From the NCBI GenBank assembly GCA_016522385.1, contig JAEKFU010000179.1, forward strand, positions 1 to 12,098: a stretch of 12,098 nucleotides of DNA, written 5' to 3'. This document shows positions 6,418 to 12,098 of the stretch, one piece after another (position 1 is the first letter of the stretch; the number at the start of each line of letters is the position of its first letter). The notes beneath the pieces were generated by a model. That model was given only the letters and a program-made list of their open reading frames with translations. It was not told the origin of the DNA and did not search any database. The position numbers and the translations under genes are program-made. The stretch comes from Pseudomonadota bacterium (lineage in GTDB: Bacteria; Pseudomonadota; Alphaproteobacteria; Rhizobiales; Aestuariivirgaceae).

Positions 6418-8000
6418 GCGTCCTCGTCTTCACCCACTGCCACTTCGAAGACAGAGCCGCCGTCTTCGCCTGATATCCCTTCAAGGCGCACATCATACCC
6501 CCACAGATAGTGGATGTGCTTGACCACCTCCTCGCGATCCTGCTCAGCCAGGACGACCCCATCCCGGACCGTTTGCCGGAGGACAAGTTCGCGATTCCCC
6601 CGAAGGTCGACATCAGCAACCTGGATATCCGGCTCGCCAAGGGTGATGTCATAGCTCGACGCCAGATCGGCACGTATCCTTCGGTAGCCGTCCTCGTCGT
6701 GAATGGCATCCACTCTCAGATGTTGGGCCGTCGCCTTGTCCGAGACGGTGAAAAGCTTGAATTCGCGGATCAGCCGGGGGCTAAGGAATTGGTTGATGAA
6801 CGACTCATCGCGATAATTTGACCAGACCGATTTGAGAGTGCCACGCCAATCGCCACTGCCGGCAATATCGGGAAACCAGACAAGGTCCTCCGGTTCGGGC
6901 TCGTCGCAAATCCGCTTGATATCCTGCATCATTGCAAAGCCAAGCGCATAGGGATTGATCCCGCTATAGCGAGGGTCATCGAATTCCGGCTGAAAGACTA
7001 CATTGCAATGGCTATGCAGGATCTCCAGCAATGTGCCCTCGGAAATCAACCCAAGATCATACATCCGGTTAACGATGTAATAGTGAACGAAGGTGGCGCA
7101 GCCTTCATTCATCAGTTTGGTCTGCTTTTGCGGATAGAAATATTGCGAGACGCTGCGAACGATTCGAATGATCTCGCGTTGCCACGGCTCCAGCACAGGG
7201 CTGTGTTTTTGGATGAAATACAGCAGGTTTTCCTCTGGAAGGTTCAGCTCTGCCTTACGTTCTGCCAGTTCCTTCTGGCTTTCGTCATCATCTGCTTCAT
7301 CCTTGTCCTGTCTCGGTACGGTGCGCCAGATGTCGCGATAGTTCTCTTCCTGATGACGCCGCCGTTCCTTCTGGCGCCTTTCGATCTCACCGACCTTTAA
7401 CTTGGAAGGCCGGCGATAGCGGAAGACGCTTTGGTCCATCACCGCATGCGCTGCATCCAGCGTATCTTCGACGGCCCGCGGACCGTGGCGCTCTTCACAT
7501 TCGGCGATATACCGCTTGGCGAACTCGAAATAATCGAGAATCGCCTCAGCGTTGGTCCACTGCTGGAACAGATAGTTGTTCTTAAAGAAGTGATTGTGGC
7601 CAAACGCTGCATGGGCCACCACCAAGGTCTGCATCGCCATGGTGTTCTCTTCCATGCAGTAGCTGATGCACGGGTCGGAGTTGATGACAATTTCATAGGC
7701 AAGACCACGATAGCCTTTGCGGTACATCACCTCTTCAGCAACAAACCGTTTGCCGAAGGACCAGTGGTTATACATCACTGGCATGCCGACTGAGCAGTAG
7801 GCATCGAGCATCTGTTCCGATGAGATAATCTCTATCTGATTTGGGTAGACACTGAGACCAAGGTCATTGAGTGCAATGTCCTCGATCGCCTCGTAGGTTC
7901 GCTGTATCGTTTCGAAATCCCAGTCGGCTGACTCGAACAACAGTTTAGAGCGATTGTTGCCGGATGCCTTCTTGCCTCGCTTGAGCCGTTGTTTGGTCAC
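6414..8000 (-). CDS. spoVR: SpoVR family protein (YcgB-like)
   Basis: The 528-residue protein has the length and conserved blocks of the SpoVR/YcgB family (E. coli YcgB has about 510). Visible blocks are MPVMYNHWSFGKRF (73-86), a His-rich stretch VVAHAAFGHNHFFKNN (127-142), KLMNEGCATFVHYY (295-308) and NPYALGFAMMQDIK (349-362). The His/Glu-rich blocks could hold a metal, but no activity is established. A charged linker (about 205-250) separates the two halves, and the C-terminus is acidic. In Bacillus SpoVR affects spore cortex; in non-sporulating proteobacteria the family goes with PrkA and YeaH in starvation responses. The start is GTG at 8000, overlapping the yeaH stop as GTGA, with AGGAGG at 8008-8013. 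It is the last gene of prkA-yeaH-spoVR, and its stop overlaps the convergent dehalogenase-like gene by four bases. Confidence 0.95.
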   Translation of the reverse strand: MTKQRLKRGKKASGNNRSKLLFESADWDFETIQRTYEAIEDIALNDLGLSVYPNQIEIISSEQMLDAYCSVGMPVMYNHWSFGKRFVAEEVMYRKGYRGLAYEIVINSDPCISYCMEENTMAMQTLVVAHAAFGHNHFFKNNYLFQQWTNAEAILDYFEFAKRYIAECEERHGPRAVEDTLDAAHAVMDQSVFRYRRPSKLKVGEIERRQKERRRHQEENYRDIWRTVPRQDKDEADDDESQKELAERKAELNLPEENLLYFIQKHSPVLEPWQREIIRIVRSVSQYFYPQKQTKLMNEGCATFVHYYIVNRMYDLGLISEGTLLEILHSHCNVVFQPEFDDPRYSGINPYALGFAMMQDIKRICDEPEPEDLVWFPDIAGSGDWRGTLKSVWSNYRDESFINQFLSPRLIREFKLFTVSDKATAQHLRVDAIHDEDGYRRIRADLASSYDITLGEPDIQVADVDLRGNRELVLRQTVRDGVVLAEQDREEVVKHIHYLWGYDVRLEGISGEDGGSVFEVAVGEDEDA

Positions 8001-9313
8001 AACCGCCCCTCCTGTTTTCGCTTGGCAAACAATTCACGGAACACTGGATAGATATCACCGCGCGACACAACATGCTTTGCGGAAAAATTCGCCCACTTGT
8101 CCGCCAGCCCATGATAACCGCGCCACAATTCCTTGCCGGACCCAGGCTCGGAAAACCGGCTCTTTTCCTGTTCCGTCAAAACCTCGATATAAGCGTAGAA
8201 CTGGCAGATTGGCAGTATTTTTTCATCGAGAAGTTCGACGCAACGCGCGGTATCGCTGGAGAAATTATCGCCGTCCGATGCCTGTGCGACATATGCATTC
8301 CAGTCGGATACGACATAGCGCTCACCAAGGATGTCAAGCATCGTGTCGAGTGCCGTGCTCACGACCGTCCCACCGGACTCGCGGCTGTAAAAGAACTCCT
8401 CCTCAGTGACCTCCTGGGCCACATGGGTATGGCGGATAAAGACGATGTCGACGCGCTCATACTGCCTTTGCAAGAACAAGTGCAGGAGCACGAAGAATCG
8501 TTTCGCGAGGTCTTTTTCGTGTTCCCCCATAGAGCCGGAGACGTCCATCAAACAGAACATCACGGCCTTGGTCATCGGCACCGGCTGTTTCTCAAAACGA
8601 TTGTAGCGGATGTCAATCGGATCGATAAACGGAATTCGCTTGGCGCGACGCCTCAGCTCTTCGATCTCTGTATAGATATGCGCCAGCCGCGTTCGCTGCG
8701 AGATATCCAGATCACAGTTTTCCGCCAGCTCTTCCGCTTCGGCTTCGAGTTCACGCAGTTTCGACGAGCCACCTCTGTTGAGGGCAATACGCCTGCCGAT
8801 ACTGTTGCGCATCGTGCGCAGAACATTGAGATTGGGCGTCGTTCCGTCGCTTGAATAACCGGCCCGGCGCGGCTCGCTCACAGCGGTGTCCATGAGCGAG
8901 GATTTGATCAAGTCGGGCAATTCAAGATCATCGAACAGGATGTCGAGAAATTCACTTCGACTCAGTGAAAAAACAAAATCATCCTCCGCCTCGCCGCTGT
9001 CAGAGGCCTCCTTGCCAGAGCCACCGGATCCGGTTTGCGGTTTCTTGATCTTGTCGCCTGTGACAAATTCCTTGTTGCCCGGGGCGACCCTCTGCCGGTC
9101 GCCATGTTGCGGTGACAATCGGAACCGCGGCTCCTTGATGCCGCGTTTCGGTATGGAGATGCTACCGCCATTGCCGGCATCGGAAATCTTACGCTCATTG
9201 ACGGCTTGGTCAACGGCGCGTTTGATCTCTTCACGTGACCGGCGCAGAAACCTTTGGCGATTGCCAAGACTCTTTTCCCGCGGGTTCGGGCGTCGGTCGA
9301 TAAGCTGTGGCAT
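7997..9313 (-). CDS. yeaH: YeaH/YhbH family protein (DUF444, vWA-like)
   Basis: The 438-residue protein matches the DUF444 family. The N-terminus LIDRRPNPREKSLGNRQRFL (4-23) is typical of YeaH and supports the ATG at 9313. A low-complexity Gly/Ser/Asp-rich segment (about 95-112) follows. The C-terminal half is a von Willebrand A-like domain with the metal-site motif DVSGSMG (257-263), a Thr-containing loop SGGTVVSTAL (313-322) and a downstream ASDGDNF (345-351). Proteins of this family partner with the kinase PrkA/YeaG, and E. coli yeaGH is induced in stationary phase and nitrogen starvation. The molecular role is unknown; the vWA domain suggests a scaffold or adaptor, possibly working with the AAA+ part of PrkA. 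The start is 18 bases after the prkA stop, with AAGGA at 9325-9329 as a rather distant ribosome site. The stop overlaps spoVR by four bases. Confidence 0.96.
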   Translation of the reverse strand: MPQLIDRRPNPREKSLGNRQRFLRRSREEIKRAVDQAVNERKISDAGNGGSISIPKRGIKEPRFRLSPQHGDRQRVAPGNKEFVTGDKIKKPQTGSGGSGKEASDSGEAEDDFVFSLSRSEFLDILFDDLELPDLIKSSLMDTAVSEPRRAGYSSDGTTPNLNVLRTMRNSIGRRIALNRGGSSKLRELEAEAEELAENCDLDISQRTRLAHIYTEIEELRRRAKRIPFIDPIDIRYNRFEKQPVPMTKAVMFCLMDVSGSMGEHEKDLAKRFFVLLHLFLQRQYERVDIVFIRHTHVAQEVTEEEFFYSRESGGTVVSTALDTMLDILGERYVVSDWNAYVAQASDGDNFSSDTARCVELLDEKILPICQFYAYIEVLTEQEKSRFSEPGSGKELWRGYHGLADKWANFSAKHVVSRGDIYPVFRELFAKRKQEGRL

Positions 9314-9331
9314 TGCCGCCCTAGTCCTTCG

Positions 9332-11344
9332 TCATCCTGCCTTGTTGACGCGCATGTACCACTCCACAAGTCGGCGCACCTGGCGCTCGGTATAGCCGCG
9401 TGTCGTCATGCGCTCGACGAACTCGGCATGCTGCTTGTCAGTCTTGCTATCTTTCTTAGTGCCAAAGCTGATGATCGGCAGCAGATCTTCCACCTGACTG
9501 AACATCCGCTTTTCGATGACTTCGCGGATCTTCTCATAGCCGTTCCAGGCCGGGTTCTTGCCGTTATTGTTGGCCCGTGCACGTAGCGCGAACTTCACCA
9601 CCTCGTTGCGGAAGTCCTTCGGGTTGGCAATACCGGCGGGCTTTTCGACCTTACTCAGTTCGGCATCGAGTATCTGCCGGTCAAAAACCTGACCCGTATC
9701 GGGGTCCTTAAAGTCCTGTTCCTCGATCCATGCATCTGCATAGGCAATATAGCGGTCGAAGAGATTTTGGCCATATTCGCTATAGGATTCGATATAGGCC
9801 TTCTGGATTTCCCGGCCGATAAACTCCGCATATCGTGGTGCGATCTCCGATTTGATGAACTCGAGATTGCGGTCCTCGGTCTCCTTGGGAAGCTGCTCGC
9901 GCTTGATCGCCTGTTCCAGCACATACATCAGATGAACGGGGTCTGCAGCGATCTCTTCGGTATCATAGTTCAAGGTCTCTGCCAGCACCTTGAATGCAAA
10001 CCGCGTGCTGATACCGGTCATGCCCTCGGTAACACCGGCCAGTTCGCGATATTCCTGGATCGACTTTGCCTTTGGATCCGTGTCCTTCAGATTCTCGCCG
10101 TCATAGATGCGCATCTTGGAATACAAAGGCGAATTCTCGGGCTCGCTCAGCCGGGATAGGATGCTGAACCTAGCAAGGATTTCCAGCACCTCAGGTGCAC
10201 AACAGCTTGTGTCCAGATTGCTGTCTTCCAACAGCTTGCTGTAGATCTTCGTTTCATCCGAAACACGCAGGCAGTACGGCACCTTGACAACGCAGATCCT
10301 GTCAAGGAAGGCCTCGTTGTTCTTGTTGTTCTTGAACTGCTCCCATTCGGACTCATTTGAATGCGCGAGGACGATGCCGTGGTACGGCATGGCGCCGATG
10401 TTTTCCGTACCGGCATAGTTGCCTTCCTGGGTTGCCGTAAGCAGCGGGTGCAGGACCTTGATCGGCGCCTTGAACATTTCGACGAACTCCAGCAACCCTT
10501 GCGTCGTGCAGTTGAGGCCGCCTGAATAACTGTATGCATCCGGATCATGTTGACTGAAATGTTCCAGCTGCCGGATATCGATTTTGCCGACCAGGGCGGA
10601 AATATCCTGGTTGTTTTCGTCGCCGGGCTCGGTCTTGGCAATTCCAATCTGGCGCAATTTTGACGGATAGAGCTTTACAACTGAGAACTCCGCAATATTG
10701 CCGTCGAACTTGTCCAGCCGCTTCATCGCCCAGGGCGAACACAGGCCCGTGAGGCGTCGCTGCTCGATGCCGTACTTGGTTTCCAGTACTTCGCCCATGT
10801 GACGCGGATCGAACAGGCCCAGCGGTGATTCGAAGATTGGGCTGATTTCGTCGCCGGCTTTCAAAACATAAATTGGTTGGCTTTCCATCAACAGCTTTAG
10901 CCGCTCGGCGAGCGATGACTTACCGCCCCCAACCGGTCCGAGCAGGTAAAGGATCTGTTTGCGCTCCTCCAGCCCTTGCGAAGCGTGTTGGAAATAGCTG
11001 ACGACACGTTGGATGGTATCTTCCATTCCAAAGAAACCCGACATCGTCGGGTATTGTTTGATCGTCCGATTCATAAAAATTCGGCCGAGCCGCGGATCCG
11101 CACTGGTATCGATCAGGTTCGGTTCGCCGATCGCCGTAACCATTCGCTCCGCAGCAGTCGCGTACATTGCAGGATCATCGCGACAAGCCTCGAGATAATC
11201 ATGCAACGACATCTCGTGGCGCTTGTGATGATCATAGATCCGAGAATAAAGCGCAAAAACGTCGCCGTCTGTTGCTGTCTGGGTATTTTCCTGCGGTGCC
11301 GTGCCGTTCTGGGCAAATCCGCTAGTCGTTGCCAAGCCACTCAT
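9332..11344 (-). CDS. prkA: PrkA family serine protein kinase (YeaG), AAA+
   Basis: The 670-residue protein is a close match to E. coli YeaG (about 644). The N-terminal AAA_PrkA region holds the Walker A GPVGGGKS (136-143), and the AAA+ core continues through EPGDENNQDISALVGKIDI and HSNESEWEQFKNNKNNEAF. The C-terminal PrkA kinase-related domain includes ESYSEYGQNLFDRY and EKPAGIANPKDFRNE. Members are reported to phosphorylate proteins on serine, and recent work on relatives also points to AAA+ protease-like activity. YeaG acts in sustained starvation and stress responses. The N-terminus has about 25 extra residues, rich in Thr, Gln, Ala and Gly, compared with YeaG. The start is nevertheless well supported by AGGAGG at 11350-11355, five bases before the ATG. 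It is the first gene of the operon with yeaH and spoVR; a promoter should lie in 11345-11640. Confidence 0.97.
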   Translation of the reverse strand: MSGLATTSGFAQNGTAPQENTQTATDGDVFALYSRIYDHHKRHEMSLHDYLEACRDDPAMYATAAERMVTAIGEPNLIDTSADPRLGRIFMNRTIKQYPTMSGFFGMEDTIQRVVSYFQHASQGLEERKQILYLLGPVGGGKSSLAERLKLLMESQPIYVLKAGDEISPIFESPLGLFDPRHMGEVLETKYGIEQRRLTGLCSPWAMKRLDKFDGNIAEFSVVKLYPSKLRQIGIAKTEPGDENNQDISALVGKIDIRQLEHFSQHDPDAYSYSGGLNCTTQGLLEFVEMFKAPIKVLHPLLTATQEGNYAGTENIGAMPYHGIVLAHSNESEWEQFKNNKNNEAFLDRICVVKVPYCLRVSDETKIYSKLLEDSNLDTSCCAPEVLEILARFSILSRLSEPENSPLYSKMRIYDGENLKDTDPKAKSIQEYRELAGVTEGMTGISTRFAFKVLAETLNYDTEEIAADPVHLMYVLEQAIKREQLPKETEDRNLEFIKSEIAPRYAEFIGREIQKAYIESYSEYGQNLFDRYIAYADAWIEEQDFKDPDTGQVFDRQILDAELSKVEKPAGIANPKDFRNEVVKFALRARANNNGKNPAWNGYEKIREVIEKRMFSQVEDLLPIISFGTKKDSKTDKQHAEFVERMTTRGYTERQVRRLVEWYMRVNKAG

Positions 11345-11427
11345 GCGGTCCTCCTCGCAAATTCGCGGTTCAGAACGCCTCGCCCGCCACAGTGTCAGCC
11401 CTGTATAGTTAACATGTCGTTAGGGTT

Positions 11428-11462
11428 GCACAATTTGTGCGACAACAATCTGTCCAGGACAG
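11428..11462. promoter_or_regulatory. Two short palindromes upstream of prkA
   Basis: The 296-base spacer between the agmatinase-like gene and prkA has no convincing gene. It holds two perfect 13-base palindromes with a one-base centre: gcacaatttgtgc (11428-11440) and ctgtccaggacag (11450-11462). Their centres are 22 bases apart, about two helical turns. On the prkA strand a TATACA (about 11402-11407) may be a -10 element, but no good -35 is present at 17 bases. A further 6-bp inverted repeat (atcgag 11483-11488, ctcgat 11495-11500) lies upstream. These are candidate operators; the regulators are unknown. I see no clear terminator for the agmatinase-like gene. Confidence 0.3.
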
Positions 11463-11640
11463 GGTCCATGCCCGTCAGATTGATCGAGCGCGTTCTCGAT
11501 TCGATCACTCCAGTGTAGGGTGGAAACTTGCCTGAGGCGTGTCAAGAGTCCGTTGGCGTCAACTTCCAGCTATTTGTTCACCGTCACATAAATGCCGAAC
11601 ATTGAGCAGTTCAGGCGATAGTTGCGGCAATTTTTTCCTC

Positions 11641-12098
11641 TCAGTTGCGCTTCAGACGTCCCGCCATCACGCAAAGCAGCTCGAACATCATCGTTGTTCC
11701 ATTGAGTGCGGTATAGCCCGAGGCGTCGAATGGCGGCGAAACTTCGACGACATCAGCACCGACGATGTCGAGCCCTGCGAGCTTGCGCAACATAAACTGC
11801 GCTTCACGGTTGGTGAAACCACCGATCTCCGGCGTACCGGTACCCGGCGCATAGGCCGGGTCGAGGCAGTCGATGTCAAAACTAACATAGGTAGGCCCAT
11901 CTCCGACCACCTCGCGCGCAATCGTCATCGTGGCATTGATACCGAGCTCGTGGAATTCCTCGATATCGATCATCCGCACCCCGTGTTCTTCACCGAATTC
12001 CCGGTCACCGAATCCGAATACCGCACCGCGCAAGCCGATCTGCACGGTGCGACTGGGATCCAGCACGCCTTCCTCGATTGCCCGGGAAAACGGCGTAC
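11641..12098 (-). CDS. speB: Agmatinase-type ureohydrolase (agmatinase/guanidinobutyrase), C-terminal part
   Basis: The last 151 codons are in the window; the frame continues through the right edge, so the internal GTG at 12066 is not the start. The family hydrolyses agmatine or related guanidino compounds to an amine and urea with a binuclear manganese centre. The signature SFDIDCLDPAYAPGTGTPE (codons near 11883-11827) carries the two metal-binding Asp residues. EVSPPFDASGYTA follows, with the Glu that contacts the guanidino group in relatives. The N-terminal metal ligands lie outside the window. The exact substrate (agmatine, guanidinobutyrate or guanidinopropionate) cannot be decided, so the symbol is tentative. 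It reads toward prkA, 296 bases away, and is probably a separate transcription unit. Confidence 0.88.
   Translation of the reverse strand, partial: TPFSRAIEEGVLDPSRTVQIGLRGAVFGFGDREFGEEHGVRMIDIEEFHELGINATMTIAREVVGDGPTYVSFDIDCLDPAYAPGTGTPEIGGFTNREAQFMLRKLAGLDIVGADVVEVSPPFDASGYTALNGTTMMFELLCVMAGRLKRN

Noticed and set aside
6446..6468. Inverted repeat cgaagac/gtcttcg as a terminator of the dehalogenase-like gene
   Set aside because: It is a 7-bp stem inside spoVR coding sequence without a T run, so chance is more likely.
8072..8854. 260-codon plus-strand frame opposite yeaH
   Set aside because: It is the antisense shadow of the conserved vWA-like domain of YeaH, with no family resemblance of its own.
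10976..11518. 180-codon plus-strand frame across the prkA start and its upstream spacer
   Set aside because: Most of it is antisense to well-conserved prkA codons, with no ribosome site and no recognisable domain.
11540..11545. Perfect TTGACA (minus strand) as a prkA -35 box
   Set aside because: No acceptable -10 lies 16-18 bases downstream; the nearest TACACT is 22 bases away.
1..12098. CRISPR array, insertion sequence, integron or prophage content
   Set aside because: No regularly spaced repeats, transposase or integrase motifs, terminal inverted repeats or tRNA-like sequences were seen.

Overview
The window looks like a chromosomal stretch of an alphaproteobacterium. It has moderately high GC, SD-type ribosome sites, an MEP-pathway ispG, a LysR regulator next to a DUF1127 protein, MttB-like and agmatinase-like genes, and a linked prkA-yeaH-spoVR set. 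I see no tRNA, rRNA, CRISPR array, insertion sequence or phage gene. The assignment to alphaproteobacteria is an inference from gene families, not a measured phylogeny.

Layout from left to right. (1) Minus strand, 1-2472: the N-terminal 384 codons of an MttB-type (trimethylamine/quaternary-amine:corrinoid) methyltransferase run off the left edge. The isoprenoid gene ispG lies upstream of it. (2) 2566-3843: a divergent pair made of a LysR-type regulator (minus) and a DUF1127-like small protein (plus). They share an AT-rich spacer holding a good promoter for the regulator and a T-N11-A dyad that overlaps its -35 box. A 13-bp hairpin closes the DUF1127 gene. (3) 3961-6417, plus strand: a compact three-gene unit of an Asp/Glu-racemase-superfamily enzyme with two active-site cysteines, a metallo-beta-lactamase-fold hydrolase and a haloalkane-dehalogenase-like alpha/beta hydrolase. 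The last two overlap as ATGA. (4) 6414-11344, minus strand: prkA (AAA+ serine protein kinase), yeaH (DUF444, vWA-like) and spoVR, tightly packed and read in that order. (5) After a 296-bp spacer with two short perfect palindromes, an agmatinase-type ureohydrolase (minus) runs off the right edge.

The most unusual point is the dehalogenase-like protein. It is very close to the LinB/DhaA type, with the halide-binding Asn and Trp and the catalytic Glu and His in place. The nucleophilic Asp, however, is Asn (codon 5863-5865, AAC). It may be a repurposed or inactive dehalogenase, an enzyme that matures by deamidation, or the result of one base error.

The kinase/vWA/SpoVR set is a known proteobacterial stress and starvation module. 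The LysR-DUF1127 pair resembles in outline the LsrB/VtlR regulator group, which controls DUF1127 proteins in Rhizobiales. The three-gene enzyme unit has no obvious known pathway and is the best candidate here for something undescribed.
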